Shown: positions 1-12,867, counted from the stretch's first letter. The stretch: 64,000 bases of DNA from Mycobacterium sp. 1100029.7 (GCF_001665235.1 NZ_LZSC01000050.1:62001-126000), one strand, 5' to 3'. A program made the numbers and translations. The notes: generated by a model not told the origin, from the letters alone.

Positions 1-155
1 TCCAGCACGGGACAACGCCGGCTCAACATACGTTGCGGGCCACGCTCGCCGAGACGCCACAGCAGGTCCGGGCGGAAGGGATCAGGCCTCCCGCGATCAT
101 CGTGATCGGGCCCGTAGTAGGCCTCAGTGGCGTTCGGGCTTTAAACGATTCTTAA
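1..155 (+). CDS. cysG: CysG C-terminus (partial): siroheme synthase / uroporphyrinogen-III methyltransferase
   Basis: Only the last 50 or so codons are in the window. The open frame starts at base 3 and ends at the TAA at 153-155. It encodes a tail with QHTLRATL, then IRPPAIIVIGPVVGL, which matches the end of the SAM-dependent uroporphyrinogen-III C-methyltransferase domain (the typical PAIIVIGxVV ending). This enzyme makes precorrin-2 and siroheme for sulfite and nitrite reductases. cysG precedes efpA in M. tuberculosis too, and efpA begins 22 bp after this stop. Identified from a short tail plus synteny. Confidence 0.75.
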   Translation, partial: QHGTTPAQHTLRATLAETPQQVRAEGIRPPAIIVIGPVVGLSGVRALNDS

Positions 156-177
156 GATTACTGTAAGGTAACCCGTT

Positions 178-1794
178 ATGACGGCCCTCAACGACACCGA
201 GCGCGCGGCCCAAAACTGGACTGCCGCGCGCCCCGATCGTCCGGCCCCGGAGCGCACCGAGCGCCCGGCCGAAACCGCTGCTGGGACCTCTGCCAAGCCC
301 GCCACCGCGCGTACCAGCAGGTATTACCCTGCGTGGCTGCCTTCGCGCCGCTTCATCGCGGCCGTGATCGCCATCGGCGGCATGCAATTGCTGGCAACCA
401 TGGACAGCACCGTCGCGATCGTCGCACTTCCTAAGATTCAGAACGAGCTGAGCCTGTCCGACGCCGGCCGGAGCTGGGTGATCACCGCATACGTGCTGAC
501 CTTCGGTGGCCTGATGCTGCTGGGTGGTCGCCTCGGTGACACCATCGGCCGCAAACGCACCTTCATCGTCGGCGTCACGCTGTTCACCATCTCCTCGGTG
601 CTGTGCGCGGTGGCCTGGGACGAGGCGACGCTGGTCATCGCCCGGCTGCTGCAAGGTGTCGGGTCGGCCATCGCGTCGCCGACCGGCCTCGCCCTGGTGG
701 CCACGACCTTCGCCAAGGGTCCGGCCCGCAACGCGGCCACCGCGGTGTTCGCCGCGATGACCGCGATCGGCTCGGTGATGGGCCTGGTCGTCGGGGGCGC
801 CCTGACCGAGGTTTCCTGGCGGCTGGCGTTCATGGTCAACGTGCCGATCGGGCTGGTGATGATCTACTTGGCCCGCACCGCGCTGCGGGAAACCAACCGC
901 GAGCGGATGAAGCTCGACGCCGCCGGGGCCATGCTGGCCACCTTGGCGTGCACCGCGGCCGTGTTCGCGTTCTCGATGGGCCCGGAGAAGGGCTGGATCT
1001 CGCCGATCACGATCGGCTCGGGCGTGGTGGCCATCACCGCCGCGATCGCGTTCGCCATCGTCGAGCGCACCGCGGAAAACCCCGTGGTGCCGTTCGAGCT
1101 GTTCCGCGACCGCAACCGGCTGGTCACGTTCGGCGCGATCCTGCTGGCCGGCGGCGTGATGTTCAGCCTCACCGTCTGCATCGGCCTGTACGTCCAGGAC
1201 ATCCTGGGCTACAGCGCGCTGCGCGCCGGCGTCGGGTTCATCCCGTTCGTCATCGCGATGGGCATCGGCCTGGGCATCTCCTCGCAGCTGGTGTCCCGGT
1301 TCTCGCCGCGCGTGCTGACCATCGGGGGCGGCTGGTTGCTGCTGCTCGCGATGATCTACGGCTGGGCCTTCATGCACCGCGGTGTGCCCTACTTCCCGAA
1401 CCTGGTGCTGCCCATCGTCGTCGGCGGCATCGGCATCGGCATGGTCGTCGTACCGCTGACGCTGGCCGCGATCGCGGGCGTGGGTTTCGACCAGATCGGC
1501 CCGGTTTCGGCGATGACGTTGATGCTGCAGAGCCTGGGCGGCCCGCTGGTGCTGGCCGTCATCCAGGCCGTGATCACTTCGCGCACGCTGTATTTGGGCG
1601 GCACCACCGGCCCGGTGAAGGTCATGAACGACGCGCAGCTGCAGGCGCTCGACCACGGCTACACCTACGGCCTGCTGTGGGTCGCCGGAACCGCCCTGAT
1701 CGTCGGCCTGGCCGCCCTGTTCATCGGGTACACCCCGGAGCAGGTCGCGCACGCCCAAGAGGTCAAGGAAGCCATCGACGCCGGCGAGCTGTAG
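178..1794 (+). CDS. efpA: EfpA, 14-TM major facilitator efflux pump
   Basis: The 538-residue protein is a QacA-type (DHA2) MFS exporter that uses the proton gradient to expel drugs or lipids across the inner membrane. A hydrophilic N-tail of about 55 residues rich in Ala, Arg and Pro precedes the first membrane helix. Motif A ([12 protein letters not shown]) lies near residues 116-127 and the helix 4-5 motifs ([19 protein letters not shown]) follow. Length and sequence agree with M. tuberculosis EfpA (Rv2846c). It lies just after cysG and before proS, as in that species. An AT-rich stretch with TAAGAT at 153-158 is a possible -10 element. Confidence 0.95.
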   Translation: MTALNDTERAAQNWTAARPDRPAPERTERPAETAAGTSAKPATARTSRYYPAWLPSRRFIAAVIAIGGMQLLATMDSTVAIVALPKIQNELSLSDAGRSWVITAYVLTFGGLMLLGGRLGDTIGRKRTFIVGVTLFTISSVLCAVAWDEATLVIARLLQGVGSAIASPTGLALVATTFAKGPARNAATAVFAAMTAIGSVMGLVVGGALTEVSWRLAFMVNVPIGLVMIYLARTALRETNRERMKLDAAGAMLATLACTAAVFAFSMGPEKGWISPITIGSGVVAITAAIAFAIVERTAENPVVPFELFRDRNRLVTFGAILLAGGVMFSLTVCIGLYVQDILGYSALRAGVGFIPFVIAMGIGLGISSQLVSRFSPRVLTIGGGWLLLLAMIYGWAFMHRGVPYFPNLVLPIVVGGIGIGMVVVPLTLAAIAGVGFDQIGPVSAMTLMLQSLGGPLVLAVIQAVITSRTLYLGGTTGPVKVMNDAQLQALDHGYTYGLLWVAGTALIVGLAALFIGYTPEQVAHAQEVKEAIDAGEL

Positions 1795-1838
1795 CTCGTC
1801 TGTCCTTTCCCCCGGCTCGTCGCAGCGAGTCATCACGC

Positions 1839-1844
1839 TAGGCT
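1839..1844 (+). promoter_or_regulatory. -10 element of proS (leaderless start)
   Basis: TAGGCT fits the mycobacterial TANNNT -10 pattern and ends 8 bases before the GTG of proS. No Shine-Dalgarno sequence separates them, so the transcript probably begins at or next to the start codon. Confidence 0.5.
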
Positions 1845-1852
1845 GGCCCGCT

Positions 1853-3601
1853 GTGATCACCCGGATGTCCGAGCTGTTCCTGCGCACCCTGCGCGACGAT
1901 CCCGCCGACGCCGAAGTCCCGAGCCACAAGCTGCTGGTGCGGGCCGGATACGTGCGCCCGATCGCCCCCGGGCTGTACAGCTGGCTGCCGCTGGGATTGC
2001 GGGTGCTGCGCAACATCGAGCGCGTGGTCCGCGAGGAGATGAACGCGATCGGCGGGCAGGAGATCCTGTTCCCGGGGCTGCTGCCGCGCGCTCCCTACGA
2101 AACGACCAACCGCTGGACGGAGTACGGCGACAACCTGTTCCGGCTGCAGGACCGCCGCGGCAACGACTACCTGCTGGCCCCGACGCACGAAGAACTGTTC
2201 ACGCTGACGGTCAAGGGCGAGTACAACTCCTACAAGGACTTCCCGCTCACGCTGTACCAAATTCAGATCAAATACCGCGACGAGGCGCGCCCCCGCGCCG
2301 GCATCATGCGCGGCCGGGAATTCGTGATGAAGGACTCGTATTCCTTCGACATCGACGCCGCCGGCCTCAAGGCCTCCTACCACGCGCATCGCGAGGCCTA
2401 TCAACGCATCTTCGACCGGTTACAGGTCCGCTACGTCATCGTGTCCGCGGTGTCGGGCGCGATGGGCGGCAGCGCGTCGGAGGAATTCCTGGCCGAGAGC
2501 CCGATCGGTGAAGACACCTTCGTGCGCTGCGTCGAGTCCGGCTACGCCGCCAACGTCGAGGCGGTGATCACCGCGCGGCCCGAGGCCAAGCCCACCGACG
2601 GACTGCCCGAGGCGCAGGTGCACGACACCGGCGATACGCCGACCATCGCCACCCTGGTGGAGTGGGCCAACGGCGCCGGCCTGGGCCGCACCGTCACCGC
2701 GGCCGACACGTTGAAGAACGTCCTGGTGAAGCTCCGCGAGCCCGGCGGCGAGTGGGAGCTGCTGGCCATCGGAGTGCCCGGTGACCGCGAGGTCGACGAC
2801 AAACGTCTGGGCGCCGCGCTGGAGCCGGCCGAGTACGCGTTGCTCGACGACGCCGACTTCGCCAAGTACCCCTTCCTGGTCAAGGGCTACATCGGTCCGA
2901 AGGCGTTGCAGGACAACGGTGTTCGCTATCTCGTCGACCCGCGGGTGTCCGACGGCACCAGTTGGATCACCGGCGCCGACGAGCCCGGTCGCCATGTCGT
3001 CGGACTGGTCGCCGGGCGCGACTTCACCGCCGACGGCACCATCGAGGCCGCCGCGGTGCGCGAAGGCGACCCGTCGCCCGACGGGGCCGGCCCGCTGGTG
3101 ATGGCGCGCGGCATCGAGATCGGGCACATCTTCCAGTTGGGCCGCAAGTACACCGACGCCTTCTCCGCCGACGTGCTCGGCGAGGACGGCAAGCCGGTGC
3201 GGCTGACGATGGGGTCCTACGGCGTCGGGGTGTCGCGGCTGGTCGCCGTCGTCGCCGAGCAGCAGCACGACGAGCTGGGACTGCGCTGGCCGACGTCGAT
3301 CGCGCCGTTCGACGTGCACCTGGTGATCGCCAACAAAGATCCCCAAGCGCGTGACGGGGCCACCACGCTGGCCGCCGACCTGGATCGGCTGGGTCTGGAG
3401 GTGCTGCTCGACGACCGCACCGCCTCACCGGGCGTCAAGTTCAAAGACGCCGAGCTGCTGGGAATGCCGTGGATCGTCGTGGTCGGACGCGGCTGGGCCG
3501 ACGGCGTGGTGGAGCTGCGCAACCGCTTCAGCGGAGAGACTCGCGAGCTGGCGGTCGGCGTCTCGCTGGCCACCGACATCGTGACGGCCCTCGCCGGCTA
3601 G
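1853..3601 (+). CDS. proS: ProS, prolyl-tRNA synthetase (bacterial type with editing insertion)
   Basis: This 582-residue class II synthetase charges tRNA-Pro. Motif 2 ([21 protein letters not shown]) lies near residue 145-165. The misacylation-editing insertion occupies roughly 220-400. Motif 3 ([10 protein letters not shown]) is near residue 455, followed by the HGTP anticodon-binding domain. The length equals that of M. tuberculosis ProS. The GTG at 1853 is chosen because an upstream TAGGCT puts the transcript start on it and [21 protein letters not shown] is the normal family N-terminus. It converges on the ferritin-like gene at 3606 with a 4-bp gap. Confidence 0.97.
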   Translation: MITRMSELFLRTLRDDPADAEVPSHKLLVRAGYVRPIAPGLYSWLPLGLRVLRNIERVVREEMNAIGGQEILFPGLLPRAPYETTNRWTEYGDNLFRLQDRRGNDYLLAPTHEELFTLTVKGEYNSYKDFPLTLYQIQIKYRDEARPRAGIMRGREFVMKDSYSFDIDAAGLKASYHAHREAYQRIFDRLQVRYVIVSAVSGAMGGSASEEFLAESPIGEDTFVRCVESGYAANVEAVITARPEAKPTDGLPEAQVHDTGDTPTIATLVEWANGAGLGRTVTAADTLKNVLVKLREPGGEWELLAIGVPGDREVDDKRLGAALEPAEYALLDDADFAKYPFLVKGYIGPKALQDNGVRYLVDPRVSDGTSWITGADEPGRHVVGLVAGRDFTADGTIEAAAVREGDPSPDGAGPLVMARGIEIGHIFQLGRKYTDAFSADVLGEDGKPVRLTMGSYGVGVSRLVAVVAEQQHDELGLRWPTSIAPFDVHLVIANKDPQARDGATTLAADLDRLGLEVLLDDRTASPGVKFKDAELLGMPWIVVVGRGWADGVVELRNRFSGETRELAVGVSLATDIVTALAG

Positions 3602-3605
3602 GCCG

Positions 3606-4052
3606 CTACTCGTTGCCGCCGGGGAAGCTGGTCGTGATCGGCCAGGCACCCAGGATGCGGTTCCAGCGGGCCCCCAATACGGCGCTTTGCGTCAGCGCGG
3701 TCGCCGCGAACGCACGGTCTTCGGCCGTCTCGGCGTGTTCGATGACCGCGCGCCAGGCCGTCGCGCCGTCGTTTTCCATCCGCACCGCCAGGCGCGCCGC
3801 GTCGGCCGGGCTGCCGACCAGCAGGGGCAGCTGGTAGCCCGCGGCGGCGGGCGGGGGAGTGACCTTGCGGGCGGCCAGCATGGCGACCACGTCGTCGCGA
3901 CGCTGGCGGTGTTGCAGCAGCGCCTCCACCACCAGGTCGTTGACGCTGGGCGGCGACAGCGCGGAGACGATGCCGTAGCCGTAGATGGTCGAGTGCTCGA
4001 CGGACAACGCGTCAGACAGCGCCGCGTTGTCGGCGTCCTTGCCGGAGGTCAT
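3606..4052 (-). CDS. DUF4439 ferritin-like protein (Rv2844 family)
   Basis: The 148-residue protein is predicted to be a helical bundle. N-terminal LSVEHSTIYGYG carries a Glu-His pair, and a later helix has WRAVIEHAETAEDR, another Glu-His pair. This spacing resembles ferritin-like folds (DUF4439), although metal binding is not demonstrated. It is the ortholog by position of Rv2844. Its ATG overlaps the stop of the lipoprotein gene by four bases, so the two are translationally coupled and may act together at the cell envelope. The substrate is unknown. Confidence 0.8.
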   Translation of the reverse strand: MTSGKDADNAALSDALSVEHSTIYGYGIVSALSPPSVNDLVVEALLQHRQRRDDVVAMLAARKVTPPPAAAGYQLPLLVGSPADAARLAVRMENDGATAWRAVIEHAETAEDRAFAATALTQSAVLGARWNRILGAWPITTSFPGGNE

Positions 4053-4576
4053 ATCGACGGACCTCCGGGTACCAGCGCCACCGTGTAGGAAGCCGTGCAG
4101 GACGCCGCGATCGAGGCGAGCAGTCCCGAGCGGTAGCCCGACTCGGTGCTCACCAGACGCGCGGCGTTGTCGGCCGAGACGCGCAGCGCATTGATCACGT
4201 CGGACACCGGCGGCGGTGGGGGCGGTGGCCCCGCCGGTGCGGCCGGACTCGGGCTGGTGGTTTCGCTCGACGAGGACGTGAGCTTGCCGGCTGCCCGGGC
4301 GATTTCCGTGGACAGCGCGCGGGCGTGGGCGGCGCGCTGGTTGGCGACCACCGACAGGGCGGCCGCGATCTGTGGCGGATTGCCGATGGCCGCGGCGGCC
4401 GCGCCGGCCAGCAGGCTGTCGTGCCGGGCCTGGTCCAACGGCCCCAGGAGCTCTTCGACCGCAGGCGGTTTCGGCGGGGAGTCGCCGCAGGCGGACGCCA
4501 CCAAACCGAGCGCAGCGAGTGCGGCACCCCCGGCGAGCACGCCCCGCCGGCTGGTGACAGGTACTGCACTAGGCAC
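4049..4576 (-). CDS. Predicted Tat-exported lipoprotein (Rv2843 family)
   Basis: Starting at the GTG at 4576 gives 175 residues. The N-terminus has a twin-arginine SRRGVLAGG motif, a hydrophobic core and the lipobox LVASAC, so the mature protein should be lipid-anchored at that Cys. A proline run (PPPPPPPV) and a Ser/Thr-rich linker separate two helical parts; the second half may be a partial ferritin-like bundle. The frame stays open upstream to 4759, but that extension would bury the signal sequence, and GTG 4576 has an AGGA upstream. It is divergent from rimP. Function unknown. Confidence 0.75.
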   Translation of the reverse strand: MPSAVPVTSRRGVLAGGAALAALGLVASACGDSPPKPPAVEELLGPLDQARHDSLLAGAAAAAIGNPPQIAAALSVVANQRAAHARALSTEIARAAGKLTSSSSETTSPSPAAPAGPPPPPPPVSDVINALRVSADNAARLVSTESGYRSGLLASIAASCTASYTVALVPGGPSI

Positions 4577-4774
4577 AGCAACATCCTGCCATTGGAACCT
4601 GGGTGGGCTTGATGCCAGGACCTCGACCTCAGCGATCACCTCGTCATACGCGATTCCTGGCGTATCGTTGGTTTCTGGTTCTCGCGGAACGGCAGCCTGC
4701 GTTTTACCGGGACGCCGACCGCCTGACCTCGACATCAGCCAGACGATCGGACAACTCAAGATGAGGAGCTCGCC

Positions 4775-5308
4775 GTGACCACCGGGCTACCGTCTCAGAC
4801 GCAGGTGATCGAGCTACTCGGTGGAGAGTTCGCGCGCGCCGGCTATGAAATCGAAGACGTGGTCATCGACTCCCGGGTGCGTCCGCCCCGCATCACCGTG
4901 ATTGCTGACGGCGACACCGCATTGGATCTGGACACCGTAGCGGCCCTGTCACGTTCGGCGTCGGCGTTGCTCGACGACGTCGACGGCATCGACGACCGCT
5001 ATGTCCTGGAAGTCAGTTCGCCGGGCGTGGAGCGCCCACTGACCAGCGAGAAACACTTCCGCCGCGCGCGGGGCCGCAAGGTCGAGCTGCAGTTGTCGGA
5101 CGGATCGCAGCTATCCGGCCGGGTGGGCCAGACCGACGCCGACGCCGTGGCGCTGGTGCTCCGCGACGGCCGCGACTGGGCGGTGCGCCGGATTCCGCTC
5201 GCCGACATCGCGAAAGCTGTTGTGCAAGTTGAGTTTTCGTCGCCCTCCCAGGCTGAGCTGGATCTGGCGGGCGTGTCTGGGGCGGACCGGACGGAGGCCG
5301 GAGCATGA
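4775..5308 (+). CDS. rimP: RimP, ribosome maturation factor (30S)
   Basis: The 177-residue protein assists 30S assembly. The family core [12 protein letters not shown] is at about residues 79-90, followed by the Sm-like C-terminal barrel ([19 protein letters not shown]). The C-tail is acidic. A GAGGAG Shine-Dalgarno precedes the GTG at 4775. It begins the rimP-nusA-ylxR-infB-rbfA-nrnA block typical of actinobacteria and is divergent from the lipoprotein gene, so the 198-bp gap holds both promoters. Confidence 0.95.
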   Translation: MTTGLPSQTQVIELLGGEFARAGYEIEDVVIDSRVRPPRITVIADGDTALDLDTVAALSRSASALLDDVDGIDDRYVLEVSSPGVERPLTSEKHFRRARGRKVELQLSDGSQLSGRVGQTDADAVALVLRDGRDWAVRRIPLADIAKAVVQVEFSSPSQAELDLAGVSGADRTEAGA

Positions 5309-5358
5309 ATTGCGCCGGTGACGATGCAGAGCGTAGCGATGATTAAGGAGCGGCGCTG

Positions 5359-6414
5359 ATGAATATCGACATGGCCGCGTTGCACGCCATCGAGGTAGAC
5401 CGGGGTATCTCGGTCAACGAACTGCTCGAGACGATCAAGTCGGCGCTGCTGACCGCCTACCGGCATACCGAGGGCCATCAGAACGACGCGCGGATCGAGA
5501 TCGACCGCAAGACCGGTGTCGTCGGCGTCATCGCCCGCGAGGTCGACGAAGACGGCAACGTCATCAGCGAATGGGACGACACCCCAGAGGGGTTCGGCCG
5601 CATCGCGGCGACCACCGCGCGCCAGGTGATGCTGCAGCGCTTCCGCGACGCCGAGAACGAGCGCACCTACGGCGAGTTCTCCACCCGCGAGGGTGAAATC
5701 GTCGCCGGCGTGATCCAGCGCGACAGCCGCGCGAACGCCCGGGGTCTGGTCGTCGTCCGGATGGGCAGCGAGACCAAGGCCTCCGAGGGGGTCATCCCGG
5801 CCGCCGAACAGGTTCCCGGCGAAAGCTACGAGCACGGCAACCGGGTGCGCTGCTACGTCGTCGGCGTCACGCGGGGTTCTCGCGAGCCGTTGATCACCTT
5901 GTCCCGCACCCACCCCAACCTGGTGCGCAAACTGTTCTCGCTGGAAGTGCCGGAGATCGCCGACGGGTCGGTGGAGATCGTCGCCGTGGCGCGCGAGGCG
6001 GGGCACCGCTCCAAGATCGCGGTCGCGTCCCGGGTTCCGGGCCTGAACGCCAAGGGCGCCTGCATCGGCCCGATGGGCCAGCGGGTTCGCAATGTGATGA
6101 GCGAGCTCTCCGGGGAGAAGATCGACATCATCGACTACGACGAGGACCCGGCCCACTTCGTCGCCAACGCGTTGTCGCCCGCCAAGGTGGTGTCGGTGTC
6201 GGTGATCGACCAGACCGCCCGCGCCGCCCGCGTGGTGGTGCCCGACTTCCAGTTGTCGTTGGCCATCGGCAAGGAAGGGCAGAACGCGCGGCTGGCCGCC
6301 CGGCTTACCGGGTGGCGCATCGACATCCGCGGCGACTCACCCGGCAGTGCCGACGGGCATTCGGAGGACCAGCCAGAACACGGCGCCGGCCAGCCGGTGG
6401 CGCACGACCACTAG
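5359..6414 (+). CDS. nusA: NusA, transcription termination/antitermination factor
   Basis: The 351-residue protein binds RNA polymerase and nascent RNA to control pausing, termination and rRNA antitermination. It has an N-terminal RNAP-binding domain, an S1 domain (about 108-180) and two KH domains ([14 protein letters not shown] and [23 protein letters not shown]). It lacks the C-terminal acidic repeats of enterobacterial NusA, as usual in mycobacteria. AAGGAG lies 8 bp before ATG 5359. It is 50 bp downstream of rimP and probably cotranscribed. Confidence 0.97.
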   Translation: MNIDMAALHAIEVDRGISVNELLETIKSALLTAYRHTEGHQNDARIEIDRKTGVVGVIAREVDEDGNVISEWDDTPEGFGRIAATTARQVMLQRFRDAENERTYGEFSTREGEIVAGVIQRDSRANARGLVVVRMGSETKASEGVIPAAEQVPGESYEHGNRVRCYVVGVTRGSREPLITLSRTHPNLVRKLFSLEVPEIADGSVEIVAVAREAGHRSKIAVASRVPGLNAKGACIGPMGQRVRNVMSELSGEKIDIIDYDEDPAHFVANALSPAKVVSVSVIDQTARAARVVVPDFQLSLAIGKEGQNARLAARLTGWRIDIRGDSPGSADGHSEDQPEHGAGQPVAHDH

Positions 6415-6439
6415 CGTCGGCGACGCCGGCTTTCCGCTT

Positions 6440-6469
6440 CCGCAGGCGCAATAGCGCCCGCACCTGCGG
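6440..6469 (+). terminator. Hairpin between nusA and ylxR
   Basis: CCGCAGG (6440-6446) pairs with CCTGCGG (6463-6469), with an inner CGC/GCG pair closing on AATA. No T-tract follows, so this could be a weak mycobacterial-type terminator or an RNA-processing or pause signal rather than a full stop. Confidence 0.35.
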
Positions 6470-6497
6470 GCGGTTCTGACCATCGGTTCCGTGACGC

Positions 6498-6503
6498 TAG
6501 ACT
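6498..6503 (+). promoter_or_regulatory. -10 element of ylxR (leaderless start)
   Basis: TAGACT ends five bases before the GTG at 6509, so ylxR probably has its own leaderless transcript starting on that GTG. Confidence 0.5.
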
Positions 6504-6508
6504 GAGCC

Positions 6509-6868
6509 GTGATCCAGCGCGAGCCTTCGGTCGGGGCGCGTCGTCATGGGGACAACACTGTTGGACCCGTGCGGACGTGTGTCGGATGCCGGAAGCGAGA
6601 GTTGGCCGTCGAATTGCTCCGAGTGGTGGCTGTACCGAGCGGGAACGGCGAATACGCCCTAACCGTTGATACAGCGACTAGCCTGCCGGGGCGGGGTGCC
6701 TGGGTGCATCCCGTACCGCGGTGCGTACACGAGGCGATCCGCCGGCGGGCTTTCACCAGAGCGCTGCGCATCGACCGTCCACCGGACACCTCCGCGCTGG
6801 TCGAGCATGTGGGAATGCTCGACTCGCCCGGCAACAGACAGGTAGCGAAGAACATGAGCACACCGTGA
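6509..6868 (+). CDS. ylxR: YlxR/RnpM family RNA-binding protein (DUF448)
   Basis: The 119-residue protein has the family signature RTCVGCRKRE (about 22-31) and the conserved GRGAWVHP...C segment. Homologs are small RNA-binding proteins encoded between nusA and infB, and one in Bacillus modulates RNase P. The GTG at 6509 is preceded closely by TAGACT and lacks a Shine-Dalgarno, as expected for a leaderless message. It corresponds to Rv2840c. The tail after residue 95 is not conserved. Confidence 0.9.
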   Translation: MIQREPSVGARRHGDNTVGPVRTCVGCRKRELAVELLRVVAVPSGNGEYALTVDTATSLPGRGAWVHPVPRCVHEAIRRRAFTRALRIDRPPDTSALVEHVGMLDSPGNRQVAKNMSTP

Positions 6869-6953
6869 AGTCCCGATGACTCCCACCTTTAAGCGTTACA
6901 GCTAGCACCCGAGGCGCGGCCCACCGACTGTCGCCTCTTAGACAGGAGATGTA

Positions 6954-9766
6954 GTGGCAGGTAAGGCCCGCGTACACGAGTTGGCTAAGGAACTCGGTGT
7001 CACCAGCAAGCAAGTTCTCGCCCGGCTGAATGAACAGGGCGAATTCGTCAAATCCGCATCCTCGACCGTAGAAGCGCCGGTTGCCCGGCGGCTGCGTGAG
7101 TCGTTCGGCGGCGGCAAGCCGGCGGCTGCCGACAAGGGGGCCGTCAAGGCGCCCGACAGGTCGCTCGATAAGGCCTTGGACAAGGCGATTCAAAAGCCCT
7201 CCGGTAACGGTGAGGCGGCCGCCGCTCCCGCGAAGCCCGCGGACAACGGCGGGGTGGCTGCCGCTGCCCCGCAGGCTTCCCCCGCCGCGCGGACTGAAAC
7301 CCCCGCCGCGCCGACGCCCGCTCCGCGACGGCCTGGTCCGTCGCCAGCGCGGCCCGCGGCGCCGTCTCCGGGACAGGCGAAGCCGCCGACGCCCGGGCAG
7401 GCCCCCGACCAGCAGCAGCCGCCGCCGCCCGGTGCGACACCGGGCCCGCGTCCCGGCCCGATCCCGCGACCGGCGGCCCGTACTCCGCGCGTCGGCAACA
7501 ACCCGTTCTCGTCGGCGCAGCCCGTCGATCGGCCCATCCCGCGCCCGCAGGCACCGCGCCCCGGTGCGCCGCGGCCCGGTGCCCCGCGTCCCGGCGGTGC
7601 GTCGCCGGGCAACATGCCGCCTCGCCCCGGTGGTGCCGGGGGAGGGTTCCGTCAGGCCCGTCCCGGCGGTGCCGGCGGCGGTGGCCGTCCCGGCGGTGGC
7701 CGCCCCGGCGGTCCCGGTGGTGGCGGCGGCGGTAACTACCGCGGTGGCGGCGGAGGCGGCGTCGGTGCCGGTCCCGGTGGCGGCGGTGGCGGTTTCCACG
7801 GCCGTCCCGGCGGCGGTGGTGGCGGTGGTCGTCCCGGCCAGCGCGGCGGTGCGGCCGGTGCGTTCGGCCGTCCCGGTGGCGCTCCCCGGCGCGGTCGTAA
7901 GTCCAAGCGGGCGAAACGCGCCGAATACGAGAACATGCAGGCGCCGGTCGTCGGTGGCGTGCGGTTGCCGCACGGCAACGGCGAGACGATCCGGCTGGCC
8001 CGCGGCGCCTCGCTGAGCGACTTCGCCGACAAGATCAACGCCAACCCGGCCTCGCTGGTGCAGGCGCTGTTCAACCTCGGCGAGATGGTCACGGCCACCC
8101 AGTCGGTCGGTGACGAGACGCTCGAGCTGCTGGGCAGCGAGATGAACTATGTCGTCCAGGTCGTCAGTCCGGAGGACGAAGACCGCGAGCTGCTCGAATC
8201 CTTCGACCTGACCTACGGCGAGGACGAGGGTGGCGAGGAGGACCTCGAACAGCGTCCGCCGGTCGTGACCGTGATGGGTCACGTCGACCACGGTAAAACC
8301 CGGCTGCTGGACACGATCCGTAACGCCAGCGTCCGCGAGGGCGAGGCCGGCGGCATCACCCAGCACATCGGTGCCTACCAGGTCGGCGTGGATTTCGAGG
8401 GCAGCGAGCGGCTCATCACCTTCATCGACACCCCGGGTCACGAGGCGTTCACCGCCATGCGTGCCCGTGGCGCCAAGGCCACCGACATCGCGATCCTGGT
8501 GGTCGCCGCCGACGACGGCGTGATGCCGCAGACGGTGGAGGCCATCAACCACGCGCAGGCGGCCGACGTGCCGATTGTGGTGGCGGTCAACAAGATTGAC
8601 AAGGAAGGCGCCGACCCGGCCAAGATCCGCGGTCAGCTGACCGAATACGGCTTGGTGGCAGAGGATTTCGGTGGCGACACGATGTTCGTCGACATCTCGG
8701 CCAAGCAGGGCACCAACATCGACGCGCTGGAAGAGGCGGTGCTGCTGACCGCCGACGCCGCCCTGGACCTGCGGGCCAACCCCGACATGGAAGCCCAGGG
8801 TGTGGCGATCGAGGCGCACCTGGACCGTGGTCGCGGACCGGTGGCCACCGTGCTGATCCAGCGCGGCACGCTGCGCGTCGGTGACTCCATCGTCGCCGGC
8901 GACGCCTACGGCCGGGTGCGACGCATGGTCGACGAGCACGGCGAGGACGTTCACGAGGCGCTGCCGTCGCGTCCGGTGCAGGTCATCGGCTTCACGTCGG
9001 TGCCCGGGGCCGGTGACAACCTGCTGGTGGTCGACGAGGACCGCATTGCACGTCAGATCGCCGACCGGCGCAGCGCCCGCAAGCGCAACGCGCTGGCGGC
9101 CCGCTCGCGCAAGCGGATCAGCCTGGACGACCTGGACGCCGCGCTGAAGGAAACCAGCCAGCTCAACCTGATCCTCAAGGGCGACAACGCCGGTACCGTC
9201 GAGGCGCTGGAAGAGGCCCTGATGGGCATCGAGATCGACGACGAGGTGGAACTGCGCGTCATCGACCGCGGTGTCGGTGGCATCACCGAGACCAACGTCA
9301 ACCTGGCGTCGGCCTCGGACGCGGTGATCATCGGCTTCAATGTCCGTGCCGAGGGCAAGGCGACGGAGCTGGCCAACCGCGAAGGCGTGGACATCCGGTA
9401 CTACTCGGTGATCTACCAGGCCATCGACGAGATCGAGAAGGCCCTGCGCGGCATGCTCAAGCCGATCTACGAGGAGAACCAGCTGGGCCGCGCCGAGATC
9501 CGGGCGATCTTCCGGTCCTCGAAGGTGGGCGTCATCGCCGGTTGCCTGATCACCTCCGGCGTCGTGCGCCGCAATGCCAAGGCCCGGTTGCTGCGCGACA
9601 ATATCGTGGTCGCCGACAACCTGACGATCTCCTCGCTGCGACGCGAGAAGGACGACGTGACCGAGGTTCGCGACGGCTTCGAATGCGGTATGACGCTGAC
9701 CTATTCCGACATCAAGGAAGGCGACATCATCGAGTCCTTCGAGTTGGTGGAGAAGGAGCGCACCTG

Positions 9767-9767
<1 letters not shown>
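6954..9767 (+). CDS. infB: InfB, translation initiation factor IF-2
   Basis: The 937-residue GTPase delivers fMet-tRNA to the 30S subunit. The N-terminal IF2_N helix ([18 protein letters not shown]) is followed by a Pro/Ala-rich then Arg/Gly-rich low-complexity linker (about 70-320; residues 225-300 are nearly all Gly, Pro and Arg). The GTPase motifs are G1 GHVDHGKT (442-449), [12 protein letters not shown] and SAK. Domains II-IV follow. GGAGAT lies before GTG 6954. The stop overlaps the rbfA ATG by one base. Confidence 0.98.
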
Positions 9768-11839
<2,072 letters not shown>

Positions 11840-12026
11840 CGCTTCCTCCTAGTCTGCCGAATGCTTTCGGGTTGTTCCTGGGATCGTATTGGTTAATGCC
11901 GTGACTAGCGATCAAAAGTTTTTGTTACAGGTCAACGTATAAAGACCGGAATACTCGCGACGGCCGGATCGGGACACGGCCATTTCCGCATTGCGCGCCG
12001 AACGCAGCGGCAATTCGGCCATTGTA

Positions 12027-12776
12027 TTAGCGCACTTGCGCCCGCCCCCGCTGCAGCACCGCTTCGCGATTGGCGGCGATGTCGTCACCGGTGGTCCGGA
12101 ACTGCCTGGCCGCGGTGGCTTCCAGCCACAGGCCCTCGCTGGTCTGCGATTCGTCGATGCGGTGGTAGGAGGCCAGTAGCGCCCGGACGGCGTCCTGGTT
12201 GTTCCCGACGATCGAGCCGGCCACCTGGCGCGCGGCGGGCAGCAGCTGGTCGTGTGGCACCACCTCGGTCACCAGGCCGCCCCGCAGCGCGTCGGTCGCC
12301 GACAGGTAGTCCCCGGTCATGCTCATCCGCCGGGCCAGTCCCACGCCGACCTTCTGCGGCAGCCGCACGCTCAGGCCCCAGGTGGGCAGCAGGCCGACCC
12401 GGGCATGGGTGTCGGCGAAGCGGGCCTGCTCCGAGGCGATCACGATGTCGCAGTACAGGACCAACTCCAGGCCGCCGGTCACCGCGGCGCCGTTGATCGC
12501 GCCGATCACCGGCTTGCTCATCGACGGCCACCGCGGCGAGATGTCCGGAAGCGCCGAGGAGCCACCCAGCTCCTTGAGATCCAGCCCGGCGCAGAACACC
12601 GGGTCGGTGCCGGTCAGGATGACCACATCGACGTCGTCGTCGGTCTCGGCATCGGCCAGCGCCCCGAAGAACTGATCACGCAGCGCCGAGGACAGCGCGT
12701 TGCGGGATTGCGGCCGGTTCAGCGTCAGGGTGCGCACCCGCTCGTCGGTGCTGATCAGCAGGATGTCGTCGGTCAT
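12027..12776 (-). CDS. echA16: EchA16-type enoyl-CoA hydratase/isomerase
   Basis: The 249-residue crotonase-fold protein has the NRPQSRNALSSALR start, the oxyanion-hole segment FCAGLDLKELGG and GAINGAAVTGGLELVLYCDI. It matches the length of M. tuberculosis EchA16 (Rv2831). It probably hydrates or isomerises an acyl-CoA in lipid catabolism. The catalytic Glu expected in the second active-site segment is replaced by THARVGLLPTWG, so hydration of a simple enoyl-CoA is not certain. It is the last conserved gene before the accessory block; 187 bp without a gene separate it from the secreted-protein gene. Confidence 0.88.
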   Translation of the reverse strand: MTDDILLISTDERVRTLTLNRPQSRNALSSALRDQFFGALADAETDDDVDVVILTGTDPVFCAGLDLKELGGSSALPDISPRWPSMSKPVIGAINGAAVTGGLELVLYCDIVIASEQARFADTHARVGLLPTWGLSVRLPQKVGVGLARRMSMTGDYLSATDALRGGLVTEVVPHDQLLPAARQVAGSIVGNNQDAVRALLASYHRIDESQTSEGLWLEATAARQFRTTGDDIAANREAVLQRGRAQVR

Positions 12777-12867
12777 GGCTTCACCGTAAGGGTCGCGTTC
12801 GACGCCGACGCGCGCGGCCGGACTGTCGCGCCTACCGGCGGCAGCGAGAAACGGCGGGTCGATGCCG

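Noticed and set aside
124-2016. 630-codon minus-strand frame opposite efpA
   Set aside because: High-GC shadow rich in Gln, Asp and Arg; EfpA on the other strand has clear membrane helices and MFS motifs.
4577-4759. N-terminal extension of the Rv2843-like frame
   Set aside because: It would place 61 residues before the twin-arginine lipoprotein signal and run into the rimP promoter.
7600-7860. GGCGGTCCCGGT-like repeats as a DNA repeat or CRISPR array
   Set aside because: They are codon repeats for Gly, Pro and Arg inside infB; spacing is irregular and there are no spacers.
6753-8954. 733-codon minus-strand frame opposite infB
   Set aside because: Antisense to the Gly-rich linker and GTPase domain; no domain seen.
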